From positions 19,001 to 83,000 of the forward strand of contig JAWZYU010000705.1 in the NCBI GenBank assembly GCA_038380435.1: a DNA stretch of 64,000 nucleotides, given 5' to 3'. The notes under the pieces are model-generated. The model ran no database searches. It saw only the letters and a program-made list of their open reading frames with translations, and was not told the origin of the DNA. This DNA comes from Ryuthela nishihirai. Taxonomy: Eukaryota; Arthropoda; Arachnida; Araneae; Heptathelidae. The position numbers were made by a program, and so were the translations under genes. Shown piece after piece: positions 45,654 to 57,763 of this stretch (positions within the stretch are counted from its first letter, which is position 1; each line of letters starts with the position of its first letter).

Positions 45654-45730
45654 CATTATCCACTGGTAATAAACGCCTTTATCAAGTGACTGATTTTATT
45701 CTTGACTTCTTGTAATGCATCCTTTGGATG
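45654..45730 (+). mobile_element. Gypsy LTR, 3' portion after hAT
   Basis: It starts with the second CATTATCC target-site copy, then GGTAATAAACGCC and GTAATGCATCCTTTGGATGC. It continues the LTR interrupted at 41656. Confidence 0.7.
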
Positions 45731-46227
45731 CCTTCTGGACTTCTATAGGAAATGGACACATGGCGTGGATTAAACGAAACATTTCTTACTTGTAATTAAG
45801 AAGTTTGAAAGAAAAGTGGTTGTTAGAAGAGGAGTGAAGAAATACCTTTAGGGCTGATTGGCATAGTCACTGGATCGAGTCTAAACAGATCGAAAGGCCG
45901 TTCAGCAAAATGGAAATCAGCAAGAGGGAAAATACAAAAGGAAAGCAGCAAGTATTGATGTTTTTCCTTAAAAACGACGTAATCACAATTGTTCAAGGAT
46001 GAACCTCAAACGTAATCTCTGGAGTTGAACTTGCGCGTTTTAGCCCTATATGAGCAGAGGATGATAGCGATGATGAAAGAAAAATTGAGACTCTCAGGCT
46101 ACATATTCAGCATCATCCATCACATAATTATCTCCTCCCATCTGCAATGAAAACTACTCGTCATTTCCTTCTTAAGATAAATGTTTTGCATTTGAATCCT
46201 TTAAAATATATTATCTTCTATGAATTT
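45731..46227 (+). mobile_element. Gypsy leader region, unit 2
   Basis: Nearly identical to 21701-22194. No intact frame. Confidence 0.6.
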
Positions 46228-46403
46228 TACACGGCAGAGCGACAATTGGGTGGAAGTCAACTGGGTGGATAATAATTGGAAGTGCGACAATATTGGATAC
46301 GACAACAAGAAGGATACGACAATTGGGAGGCTAAGACAATTGGGTGGACAATTCGATGGAACACAATTGGGAGGATATGAAAATGGGGTTGAAATAAAGA
46401 AAT
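46228..46403. repeat. Minisatellite of ACAATTGGGTGG units (unit 2)
   Basis: Matches 22195-22370 almost exactly. Confidence 0.8.
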
Positions 46404-46442
46404 TATGAGAAATAACAATTATCCATCTGAAAAATTATTACT

Positions 46443-46507
46443 GACATGGCGGGAATCGGACCCGCAACTCTGTAGATACATGCCAGAGCGCTCTACCATA
46501 AAATCCA
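46443..46507 (-). tRNA. tRNA-like sequence (unit 2)
   Basis: Same as 22413-22478, but the T loop reads GGAATCGGACCCGC on the plus strand, a change inside the B box. A pseudogene. Confidence 0.5.
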
Positions 46508-46633
46508 CAATCGGAAGAAAATTCGCTTTCAGGATAAAAATTATAAATCTTTCATTGGAATGTGGAGGACCTTGCGCCACCTATAATTCATGAAAGTAAC
46601 TTATTTTCCGATTTTTGCTTATGATTTAGATCA

Positions 46634-46890
46634 GTGGTTCTCAACCTTTTAGGCTTCACGTACCCCCTGGAAATGTGTATGTAACTGGCGTAACCCTTGT
46701 ATTGATAGATAAAACTCTAGTTATAGTATAACAATGGGAATAAAATGAAACATATATATCAGTGGTTCTCACCCTTTTATGCTTTTCGTACCCCCTGGAA
46801 ATGTGTATGTAACTGGCTTATCCCTTGTATAGATAGATAAAACTATAGTTATAGGATAACAATGGGAATAAAATAAAACATATATATCAA
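46634..46890. repeat. Tandem hAT terminal sequences (unit 2)
   Basis: Two units opening CAGTGGTTCTCA, as at 22600-22857. Confidence 0.7.
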
Positions 46891-47311
46891 ATATTATATT
46901 GATTTGGAAAAGGCGTCGACGAATGTTTGAATTAGAAGCAAGTTATAATGTCCATGAACCCTGAAACTAAAGTCGGTTTCCGAAACACGATTTTCTGTTA
47001 GTTCGGCCTCTCCTACCTCAACAGTTGATCCTACTTGCGCATATTACTCTTCGGATTAATGTCTCTATGAATACGGAACTTGTGAGGGAATAATTAGAAC
47101 ACTTCCAAGAGAAGGGCTACTTCTTTCAAAAAACACACTTGTGATTTTAATCAAATTTTGCCTTTTCGTGTGCAGGAGAGTCTCAAATACTTATTGCAAA
47201 AAATAATAAATGCAAATAACCACTATGAAGAACTTGCAGCGATGTCTCATGTTATTTGATATGACTGATCAGCATCTGTGTGGGCAGCAATCTCCATTGC
47301 TCCTCCAAAGC
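46891..47311. other. Unit 2 unique filler
   Basis: Non-coding sequence nearly identical to 22858-23278. No gene recognised. Confidence 0.5.
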
Positions 47312-47496
47312 ATGTCGAGGGGCACGATGGCTCAGTCGGTGGTGCCACAGGCTCCTGATCTGCAGTTCGCAGATTAGAGTCCCATCTGAGCGTTAGTTGA
47401 GATTTATCTCGGCAGAAGCTCCCCGCCTTGACTTCAGTCGGTATAGGTCACCGATGGACTGTTAAAGGCCTCCCTCTATCGGACGCGACGTTACAC
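47312..47496 (+). mobile_element. SINE A variant (A2), split by element X (unit 2)
   Basis: The head and first body part run to GGACGCGACGTTACAC. The remainder, GTTAAACCATGGTCCC onward, lies beyond element X at 48512-48590. In unit 1 the same SINE is continuous at this point. Confidence 0.8.
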
Positions 47497-48511
47497 CAAG
47501 GAGTGTCTAAGGGAGAAGAGAGCTAGCTTCCATAGGCTTAATGTAAACTTTTCGATTGCATCGCCCTCTAAATATGGCAAATTCGTGCATTGCAGTGAAG
47601 CCACCTAGCCAGGGAGAGGAGCCAGTTCCTTGCATTATTTTTCCACCGCCCAGCAAGGTTTTCAATGGCTTACGCCACGTCACTAATTTTTCATTCACTT
47701 TAGCTCTGTTCAAAGTGTTCATTTCTTAAATTTTGCCATCATAATTTACTTTTTACAAGGATTAGTTAAAATTATTTTTTTTAATAAAATCCCATTTTGT
47801 AAAACAGGTAGTAGCTATGCTCAAGAAAAGAATTTTAATATTTTGAAATTCTACAATATTTAATATATCAAAATAAATTGAAATTTATGGCTCTATGCGA
47901 GATAACATGTTTTGTTTAATTATATTTTATAAAATTTCAGATATTTTCAATAAAAGTCATCGAGTTTCTTACTTGTATAAATTGTCAATAGATGGCAGCA
48001 GGCACTTCTCGTATCAACCATAAAACAATTTACTATTAGAAGAAACTGCAGACACCTATATACATCGATATGCTCCAGAGAACACAAAACTGCAACATAC
48101 ATTGATTAAATGTTCGCAAGGTGATTAAATGTATTAATTTACATATTAGTTTTAAAAATTCTGCAAATTTACTCAAAATAAACATACAACGGTTTTCCCA
48201 GGTATCGTAAAATGTACTCCTGAACGAGATAAAACACTCATTGAATAACTTTAGGGTCAGCTACCACTGTGCCAAACAGCCATGGCTGTTAGACATTTGG
48301 AAACACTGGTTAAATCGCAATATACATACCAATAGTAAGACAAACCATAGCTGCAATGGGCTAAAATGATTGCACTGCGCATACGCAGATTGCCCCTTAC
48401 AATTGTTTTTGTTGCACATCAATTTGCCACGTTCAGCTTCGGTAAAATTCCGCAGAACGGCGCCACTTACGCTTGTGCGAAGCTAGCCTTCTTCTCCTTA
48501 GACCTTCTTTG
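47497..48511. mobile_element. Element X, copy 2
   Basis: 1,015 bp with the same ends as copies 0 and 1, flanked by GTTACAC (47490-47496) and GTTAAAC (48512-48518), a 7-bp duplication with one mismatch. It lies about 60-70 bp from the position used in unit 1, so the two copies are independent insertions. The internal CTCF-like and TGCGCATGCGCA words are mutated here. Confidence 0.8.
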
Positions 48512-48863
48512 GTTAAACCATGGTCCCGTGTGCTGGGAGAACCAAACCAAGACCTACTCGATGCAATAAGCGTGGACAGTACAACGACAAGAAACTTAAT
48601 TTTCAAAAATATTATCTTTATAAAAATTATTTGGTAGTTGTTTATTTAAAAAAAAAAGGTAATTATTTGTATAACATTTTCAAATATTTGAATAAAATCC
48701 TAATCGATAAATTATTTTATTCTAACTGGTTTCAAAATAAATAGCTTTAATTTAAATAAAAAAAAATTCATCAATTAAATAATAATGCATAATAAATTTT
48801 CGTCCTTTCTTCTCTCTTTTTATTCAATGATGTCCAGGCCTGATGAATCAGTGTAGACTTGTC
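48512..48863. other. End of SINE A2 and AT-rich filler
   Basis: It begins with the rest of the split SINE (to about 48590). The remainder matches 24555-24852. No gene recognised. Confidence 0.5.
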
Positions 48864-49030
48864 CATACCTTGTGCACATTAAAGAACATGCTAGATGATC
48901 TTGACGTGAGACTACCATCTGTGTCCCAATAACCGTCCAATGGGTCCCCTTCTCCTACGTTCTCTGAGACCTCGGAATCCTTCTGACCTGGCCATTTAAT
49001 CCAATGTGTGCAAAAAAAGTGCCACTAGGA
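48864..49030 (+). mobile_element. SINE A, 3' half (unit 2)
   Basis: Orthologous to 24853-25020. Confidence 0.8.
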
Positions 49031-49612
49031 AGTAATTCTCTAAAATACCTACATTTTATTTGTTTAGTTCGACCAAAGATACACTAGACTGTAAAACTGA
49101 CCGTGTGTTTTTCATGATATCCAACAATGCAGGGGTAAAAACTGGTTTCTGGTGCCACACTGCATCTTAGTATTAATTCTTCACATTACTTTTGTCACCT
49201 TGTTCCTTTTAATTATATTTCATTATACACGTGAGTAAATAAAGTTTCTCTTTATTTATATCTTTTTATACATAACATTTTTGCTCTTCACCTTATTTCG
49301 AATTCAAAATATCTTGGCAAAAATCCACCCATCCACTCGAAAGCATCCGTCATTAGCTCATTAAAATTGTGGTAAACTATTTGCATATAATATATTGGTT
49401 TGCTTTCCTTTTCCGATGCTTTATCACTCGTATTTTATTAACCTTTTTTGAACTCACAGCCATCTCCTCTGCCTCACTTTACCCATAAGAGTACTGGTAG
49501 TTTCAGAAAAAGCCTGTTTAAATAGTCCCATTTTTTCTCAACTACAATACTAAATAAACCAGATTGTCGTAATGACTAAGTAACCTATTATGGTATGCTT
49601 TGGATATAACTG

Positions 49613-49987
49613 AGGTGGGGGTGGCTCAGTCGGTAGCGCGCCAGGCTCGTAATCTGCAATTCCAAGGTTCGAGTACCACTTGGGTCAGCGCTGATATTTA
49701 TCTCCACAAAACTCCCTGCCTTTGGTCAGCAGAGGTCACCGATGGCCTTAGAAAGACCGCCGTCTTTCTGATGGGACACTAAGCCGTGATTCCAGGTGCA
49801 GGAGACCCATCTCCTTTGCACATTAAAGAGCACATTGGATGGCTTTGACGGGAGGCCATCCAATGTGCATCTATCTTCAAACTGCTGCTCCAATGGGTCC
49901 TCTCCCCCAACCTTCACTGAGACTTCGGGGTTCTTGTGACCTGCCCATTGTGTGCAGAAAATGCATGTCAGAGGTAAAAACACACAA
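49613..49987 (+). mobile_element. SINE A, full length (unit 2)
   Basis: Orthologous to 25602-25975. The A box reads TGGCTCAGTCGG here, whereas unit 1 has TGGCTCTGTCGG. Confidence 0.9.
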
Positions 49988-50351
49988 ATTTGATTACAAC
50001 TTTAGTTAAAGATAATTTTTTAACCATTACTCAACACCCTTCAAGTTTAAATTGCAAGATACTTTTAACAAGGCAACTGGCAGATCCAATTTCAGCTCCC
50101 TTATATGACCAACTATTCTTAGTTAAACTATCGCATTTGCTGTTAACATAGGGTTTGATATACATTTGCTGTTAACATAGAGTAACTTAGATTTTTGCAA
50201 TAAGGCAATAGATATTTTCAAACCATTAATTTTACTTCCCTGTAGGAGACATTCCCCAATGCCATTGTAACTACTAGTGACAAAAGGAACTATCACCCCT
50301 GCCCAAAGAACAGAGGAAGACCAATTTTATTATTGAAGTTTTTAAGCACAA

Positions 50352-50557
50352 AGCCGTCCCATGGCCGAGTGGTTAGCGCGCTTGGCTACTGATCTACGGG
50401 ACCTGGGTTCGAGCCCCGGGTAAGGCATGTATGTTCGTGTTGTTTTCTGCTGAGGTCATGCCATCCTCTCAGAACTTCTACTGTGGGATATAAACTGACA
50501 GGCTCCTGTCAGACCTCTCTGACAAGCAGCTGTTTGAGGGGGTATTTATTTATTTTA
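50352..50557 (+). mobile_element. SINE B, post-duplication insertion
   Basis: A well-preserved copy (GGCCGAGTGGTTAGCGCGC; GGTTCGAGCCCCGGGTAAGG) flanked by the 10-bp duplication TTAAGCACAA (50342-50351 and 50558-50567). Unit 1 has the uninterrupted site at 26330-26339. Confidence 0.9.
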
Positions 50558-50827
50558 TTAAGCACAAGAGTAAGAGTTCCTTTCTTACTAGCATTCAGAA
50601 TATCCTCATCTTCCATTTGATGAATTAAGTTGTGTCCTATAGGTTGTATCCCGTTTTCTCGAAATTAATTTTAACTGTAGCATTTTAACAGAGTGACGTT
50701 TTGCATTGCAGTTTAAACATCGTGAATTCTTACTCATAAAATCACGTGATATTTGTTTCTATGATTTTTTTTATATGCAATGCTTAATATAAAGTTTAGT
50801 ATTGTTGAGTAGTGAAATATATTTTAA

Positions 50828-51020
50828 CAATGGTGGAGTGGTTAGCACGCTTGACTACTAATCTAACGGAACTGGGTTCGAGCCCCGGGTAAGGCATGGA
50901 TGCTTGTGTTGTCTTTCTGCTGAGGTCCTGCCATCCTCACAGACCTTCTACTATGGCTTATAGACTGACAGGCTCCTGTCAGACCTCTGTGGCAAGCAGC
51001 TGCTTGAGGGGGTATTTCAT
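50828..51020 (+). mobile_element. SINE B (unit 2)
   Basis: Orthologous to 26600-26795. Confidence 0.85.
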
Positions 51021-51284
51021 TTTTTTATTTAAAAAAATTACATGTTAAAGAAACTATAAATCTTGTAATCGTAGTAAAGCTTCTTTGTTCATTACATCGC
51101 AAGGTCATTACATCGTCTGACAGATGAGGTTCAGAGGTTCATGTGGACCGCCGAATATGAAGTAGCCTTCCAACAATGGAAGCAATCTCTTTCCACAGCA
51201 CCAGTGTTAGCATATGCAAAAGCTAATGACAGTTCATTTTAGATACTGACGCAAGTAACACAGGAGTTGGCTCACTCTTCCAGT

Positions 51285-52018
51285 AAAGGAATCATTAATC
51301 GTGATTCTCCAACTATATTTGGTATACACACTGAATATACATCAACGGTTAAACATTTGGTGTCACTCTACATGAGATGCTTAAATGGGATTCACATGTA
51401 ACTAATGTGTTTTCCAAAGCCAATATCGTTAGATGTATACTTGGTCCCTTGATAGGGTGAAACTCTACGCTCCCTCCGCAAAAGAAGCTATTCTTGTATA
51501 AAACCATTCTGGAGCCTATTCTGACGTATGCCTCACCAGTGTGGGGCATCACTACCAACACGAACGTCAGGACACTTCAGAGTTTCCAAAATGAAATTTT
51601 AAGATCGGTGGTCAGTGCGCCATGGTTTGGGAAGAAAAAAACCATTCACAATGACCTGGGCATTGACCACATGTATACATACATCACGAAATTCTCGCAG
51701 ACCTTTCTCGAGGCAGTGGGAAACCACCCTTACGAAATTATAAATGCTTTACTCAATTATGATCCTTTGGTGGTGAAGAAGTTCAAACGCCCAAAGTTAA
51801 TGGTTTTTTGAGGAACGTGTATTTATACTACGATGTAATCTACACTTTTATTGCTTTGTTGGTTATTTTTAACCTTTATACTCTTTCTGTTGTGTTTTAA
51901 GTAATCGTCTTTATTTTGCCCATTGGGCCTCTTCTGGTTGTTTTTTTATATTGTCATTGCTATTGGCGCTATATACTATGATTTTGAAGGTTACGGTCTA
52001 AGGCCAGGAACTTAATAA
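51285..52018 (+). mobile_element. Jockey-like LINE, 5'-truncated, in Gypsy pol (unit 2)
   Basis: The counterpart of 27045-27795. The open frame 51494-51811 (105 codons) reads YKTILEPILTYASPVWGI to FKRPKLMVF. Confidence 0.8.
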
Positions 52019-52795
52019 ATGTTAATTATGATATCAGATATCAACACAGCAGTTGGTGCTTTACTTTCACAACAACCAGAGGGACAAAAAATAGTTTTCA
52101 CACATTTTAGTAAAACTTTGTCCAAACCAGAACCGAATTATTATGTCACATGTAAAGAACTGTTAGCAATAATAAAAGCAATGCAACATTTTCATCATTA
52201 TCTCTGTGGCCAGAATACCGATCATGCTGCCCTCAAGTGGAGTACCGATCATGCTGCCCTCAAGTGGAAACTAAACTTTAAAAACCCTAGACAAATTAAT
52301 AGGTGAATGCAGCGAGTGCAAGAGTACAATTTCTCTATTGATCGTAGAGAAGAGGCAAGCTACACAGAAATGAAGATGCTCTTTCCAGACGTCCATGTAT
52401 TGACAACTGTAAGCATTGCTGTGATACAGAGTGAAAATATTATGGTATTAATGATATAATGCTCATAAGACTGTTGATATCGATACACAACAAAAGAGTG
52501 ATAATCCTAACATCTGGAGCCCAATACAGATTAGAAAGGACCAACTAGACAATGAAGATATAAAGCCAATATCAGATTTAATTGAAAAATCTAATGTAAG
52601 ACCTAATTGGGAGCAAATCTCGAGATACAGCCCAACTACTAAAAAATATTAAGCGTAGTGGGACTCCTTAGAAGTGAACTATTTTGTACTTTACAGAAGA
52701 TGAGAGAATTAAACTGGGCGACTGATCAATTAGCAGATAATCATTCCTAGCTCCAGAGAGGAACTAACGATGAAAGATGTGCATAATAGTGCCAC

Positions 52796-52940
52796 TGGGC
52801 AAGCAGCTGCTTGAAGGGGTATTTAATTTTTTCATTTAAAAAATTAGACATTTAAAGAAACTATAAATTTTGTAATCCTAGTATAGTTTCTTTGTTCATT
52901 ACATCGCAAGGCCATTACATCGTCTGACAGATGAGGTTAT
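52796..52940. repeat. Filler copied from the SINE B/RT junction (unit 2)
   Basis: The counterpart of 28556-28691, already present before the duplication. Confidence 0.75.
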
Positions 52941-53225
52941 AATATATCGCTGTTAATAAGACATTAGCGAACACCAGAAGAAATTTCATTGGTTTAAAAG
53001 TAGGGCAGACTTTGAAAGATGGCGTAGGCAATGTGAGGCTTGTGCAGCAAAGAAAGGCTCAAGACTAAGCTCCAAACGTATAATGTTGGTGACTCTCTTC
53101 AGAGAATAGCCATTGATGTAATGGGTCCGTTCCTTAGGACGGATGATGTAAATCGCTATTTATTGGTGGTGGAAGATTATTTCATGAAGTGACCTGAATT
53201 ATTCCTTTCAAAATCAGGCCTCCGC

Positions 53226-55230
53226 CTTACTGTAGTTCGAGTATCTTTCACTAGATGGCAGCATCTGCATAGAATACATTTCAATATGAGAAATACTGGT
53301 ACTGGATATTTTTCGACATATTTATCTAAATATATTACAATTATTCAACCAGTATAGAAATAAATGTGCGTAGCGATGCTTCCTCTACTGCTCAAATATT
53401 TATCGATAATTCAAGATTAATGTCTAACGTATAGGTTTAGATGTTTGAGTGCTATGTTAAATAAAAAAATAAAAATAAATACCCCCTCAAGCAGCTGCTT
53501 GCCACCGAGGTCTGACAGGAACCTGTCAGTTTATATGCCATAGTAGAAGGTCTGAGAGGATGGCAAGCCCTCAGCAGAAAAACGACACAAACAGCCATGC
53601 CTTACCCGGGGCTCGAACCCAGGTCCCTTAGATCAGTAGCCAAGCGTGCTAACCACTCGGTCATGTTACATGACTTTAAATAGTGAACGAATATTTTTAA
53701 CGCTAAATACACTGATCTACCAAAATATTACATAATTTCCATGTTACGTCAATGGGAATCTAACTTCGAAGCTATCTAATTTCTAAAACATGCATTAACG
53801 AAAAAATATGACAAGAGATAAATATAATTAAGCATAAGTTCAGGTCCAATGAATGTAACAACCAGAAGATCTGTGGCTTCAATTGCAACCCCAGGTGAAG
53901 AGAAAGCGTACGGGCGTTATCACAACGATCTATGAGAACATCGCTGAAATTTGTTGCATTTCGAGATGCAAAATAACAACACAAAACTTTTCCGAAAAAT
54001 TTACCTTACTTGGAAATTTTGCCATGCAAAGAAACTGAGTAGTGAGATAATGTTTCCGTAAGTGTGATATTGTGTACAAAATTTCCGTAAATCGTAGACT
54101 ATTGATAAATGAATAGAAAATTATTGAATTTTTCACTGCACAATAATTATAAATTATATGTAGTAAGAAAGCTTATAGCGAACCACATGATTATTTGCTA
54201 TAAAAATATCTGTGAATTCCTCATTGGAAATTGTTTATTAAATATCACTTTAAAAGTTTTTCATGATTCGTCAATTGAAGGATAAATTCAGCTGGGAAGG
54301 ATGTTGGAAATCTTTGGTTGATCTTCTGTGATGCTTTACATATGACATCACAAGACACAGATGTGTTGCATTCATAAACTCCGTTTAAGTCCTTCGATTG
54401 TTCCTTGAGAATCCCTTTCGTATCTTCAGGAGGGTAGGAGACTTCGGAATTCTAATCGTCATTTCGAAAATGATAATATCTTCATCTGATCGTCATAAGC
54501 ATGGTGCTTCATGGCATGTGGCGATTATTTAAACGACTCCTTTTGTTCTAGTGATGTAAAGAACCTTGCTTCTCATTTGAGAGAAACCTTCTCTAATCAT
54601 TATGCACTGTTTCTTTGCAACGTTTTCATAAAATCAATTCAAAGTAATGAAAACATGTTATTATAACCGTTTAGATAAGCCTACCACGAGTCAGGATTTA
54701 GATGTAGATGATTGTGTTTCAGAATTGTAGCCAACCATTATATCTTTCGATTTCCTCTTTTTGCTCCTCCCTCAGTATGAAAATGAATACTACTGACCAT
54801 GGAAAACTCAATGTCCATCTAATATGAAGCTTAGGAATGGCTCTATGAAGGAGAGACAGAGCACGTGAATGTTAAAAAAGAGCTCCTAAGAGATTTCCAG
54901 TGAGATGATTTCTCCACTCATTCGTTGATCAGGAAAAATTCCTCTGTCTGCTTATCAAATGTTTGAGAACTAAATGAAATCGAATATTATTGTCATTTGC
55001 TTTATTTTAGTAACGAATTAAAACGCGTTTAATTTCTGTTAATCTTGTACTTTTCCAAAATCATAAACTAAAAGAAGTAACTACCCCTCCTTTTTTAGTT
55101 CAAGTATATACTAAAGATTTTGCTTTCGTTCAATGATATATTATTATGTGCTTAAAATAATTAATGTAATCGGGTACGTATCATTCACGATACACCAAAT
55201 TCTTTAAAACTTTAAAGAGGAAATACTGCA
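53226..55230. repeat. Block R, copy 2
   Basis: Co-linear with copies 0 and 1 but interrupted by SINE B (53460-53662). Non-coding. Confidence 0.75.
53460..53662 (-). mobile_element. SINE B, post-duplication insertion
   Basis: A full copy in reverse orientation (CCCCCTCAAGCAGCTGCTTG to CGTGCTAACCACTCGG) with an ATGTTA duplication (53454-53459 and 53663-53668). The site is empty in block R copy 0 (500-505) and copy 1 (29231-29236). Confidence 0.9.
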
Positions 55231-55780
55231 TATTCACTGCTACGGAAGAAATAAATGAAAGAATGTCTTTTACAAACAAATCCCGATTTAAATAAGGGTT
55301 CTGTTCCTCTAAAACCTATATCTTCCTAACAACTTATTTGACTAAATAGGTAACCTACTTGCACGCATCTCAAGTAAAGGTTTGTTGTCATTAGATCATT
55401 TACCATAATTTAATCAATATATGAACAAACAAAAAACAAAAGCTTGGTTTGGTTGTTATAGTACACATTATATTGGTAGTGCGAAAAGCAAATTTAAGAT
55501 CAAGTTTAAGAATGGCAAACAAAATATTAACTCATTAACTGATCAATTAATGGCAACAATGATCAGTAAAAAAATAACAGCTATTCACGGGCAGAATAAT
55601 TATTTTTTGAACCGAAACTTAGCGAAGTACGACTAGAAAAAACAAAAACAAAACTAGATTCTTTTAGAAAGGAAGCAAAATTTCTCTGCTCTAAAACAAG
55701 ATAATCATCAGCATTTAATAAAATGAACAAAAATATGTTGTTATTGGATTATATGAAATGCAAAATGATATAGTTACCAT
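55231..55780 (+). other. Unit 2 stretch with an unidentified 71-codon ORF
   Basis: The frame 55421-55636 starts MNKQKTKAWFGCYSTHYIG and is rich in Lys and Asn. Its unit 1 counterpart (about 31010-31200) is broken. No domain recognised. It may be the remnant of a longer gene or a chance frame. Confidence 0.4.
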
Positions 55781-55939
55781 GATCATCATCATCCTCAAAC
55801 AGTCATGGGCTGCGGAGGTCTAACCAGACTGTTCAATTTAGTTCTCCAAGCCTATCTGCCTTGAGTTACATCTGCTGCATCTGGCCATTGCACACCAATC
55901 CTAACAAGGTCCTGTTTGACATTATCTGCTCACCGCATC

Positions 55940-57343
55940 CTAGGTCTCCCAATTTTTTCTGAGGCGTTTAGGCATACTGTTCATAACGGTATTCGCCAAT
56001 CTATAATTATACATTCGGACAACATGGCCAAACCAGCGGAGTCTCTCTCTACTCAAAATGCTGCTTAAAGGAGGTTGGAGACTCCTTTCCCTAACCTCAT
56101 CAATAGTTACAAAGTTCAACCACCTAAGGCCCAAGACACTGCGTAAAAATCTAGTTTCTTGTTATCTTGTTTACAAAGCGTCCAAGTTTCACTCTCCTAA
56201 TTAACACTAGAAAGAACCAAACTATTATACAGTCAAATTTTATTCTTTAGGTGTATACGCCTATTTCTCCACACTCTCCATGGATCCACTCTCATCAACA
56301 GTTCTAATGAAAGATTTGATCTCATCAACATCATTTTCAGAAAGGGCTAAATCATCAGCATAATCTAAATCAGAAATTTTCGTATCTCCAGACCATTTAA
56401 GGCGAAAATCTTTCACTTGCAGTGAATATCGCATACCATATTCAATAAGCGAACTAAAGAGAAAAGAAGACAAAGTGCACCCTTGTCGAATACCAGAAGT
56501 AATGCAAAACCAATTGCTACAAGTCTTACCAACCCTCACACACGATTCAGTGCTATTATTGAGAGCTACCATTATGTTAACTAATTTGTCTGGCATGCCA
56601 TACGATCTCACATCAACCACAAATTATGACGATCAGCAGAGTCGAAAGTCTTTTTGAAATCAACAGAGCTACAACTAAAGATTTCTAAAACTCTAAACAT
56701 TTCTCAAGAATCTGCCTAAGTGAAAAATATATGATCTACACATCCGCTACCACTTCGGAATCCACATTGCTCCTCATGCAATTGCCTGTCAACCAGATTC
56801 TTAATTCTATTAAGCACAATCATGGAAAGAACTTTACCTGGTACCCTTTACCCGGTTATAGTTATCACAAGAACTGCGATCACCTTTTTCGAAAATGGGA
56901 ATAATAATAGCTCTGGTAAAATCTTTATGAACCATACCTTTATCATAAAAGATATCTAAAATTTCAGTCATCCAAGTGCTAACCAAAACATTCCCAGCTC
57001 TAAGCATTTCCGTAGTAATTTCATCTACCCCTGGGGTTTTATGTAATTTAAGTTTAGAAATATTCAAAATAACTTCCGATTCTGTTGTAGGGCTAACATT
57101 AAAGCCACCAACGCATCTATCATCATTACAAACAATGGGAGGGTAACTAACCACATTGTTTAGAACATCACTGAAATGCTCAGTCCACCTAGCCATGACA
57201 GAATCCTCACCTTCTATAACCTTACCTTGTTTATCCTTCAATCCATGTATACCTGTCCGTTTTCTACCACACAAAACATTAACTATTTGGTACAGCTCTC
57301 TGCTGTTGTGATGTCTATCTGCTTCCTCGGCTTTGTCAGCCAA
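55940..57343 (-). pseudogene. Reverse transcriptase of the RTE-like LINE (unit 2)
   Basis: The frame 57343-56834 (169 codons) is the longest RT piece in the window. It runs from HHNSRELYQIVNVLCGRKR through KLKLHKTPGVDEITTEML to IIPIFEKGDRSSCDNY. The frame 56620-56261 carries SGIRQGCTLSSFLFS and the catalytic DYADDLAL. 56134-55940 gives the C-terminal REESLQPPLSSI-like tail with RLRWFGHVVRM, typical of the end of such ORFs. Confidence 0.8.
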
Positions 57344-57763
57344 GCCATCAAGCCTAAGATTCTTATCAGCAGCAAACTGATCCTTTACATGCTTATTAAG
57401 CTCTCTGTAATGCTTTCTATTAGGACTAGTACGATATTAATTCAAGGCATTTTTCTTTCTGAAATATACTCAAGTGCCTTATCACTCAAATAATTCTGCC
57501 TCAGCTGCTCCTTTTTTCCTAAAAGAGTACTATTAGTTTCGAAAAAAAAGCTTGTTTAAAATCGTCCGTTCTTCCTCAGCTTCAGTGGTAAGCAAACTAC
57601 AACTGTCATAACGACTAAGTAACCTATCATAGTAAGCTTTAGCTATAACTAGTTGTTTCGGAGCTTCGGTATTTAAGGTAAATTTTTTAATGCTAGCACA
57701 ACAGATTTTAAATTTAAGTTGAAAGACATTTTTAACAAGGAAATAATCAGATCCAATTTCAGC

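Larger units (their letters stand above)
49340..50700 (-). pseudogene. RTE-like LINE fragment, older subfamily (unit 2)
   Basis: The counterpart of 25330-26450, interrupted by SINE A (49613-49987) and additionally by SINE B (50352-50557). Frames are destroyed. Confidence 0.7.
51021..53225 (+). pseudogene. Ty3/Gypsy pol remnant (unit 2)
   Basis: It has the same layout as 26796-28990: RT tail, Jockey insert, RNase H, DALSRRPC-like end, integrase with the filler and the shared TGA. Differences include a 27-bp in-frame direct duplication in RNase H (52216-52269), which repeats TDHAALKWS, and a one-base deletion in the integrase after AAKKG. RNase H (52019-52306) is open for 95 codons: KELLAIIKAMQHFHHYL to NFKNPRQINR. 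Confidence 0.85.
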
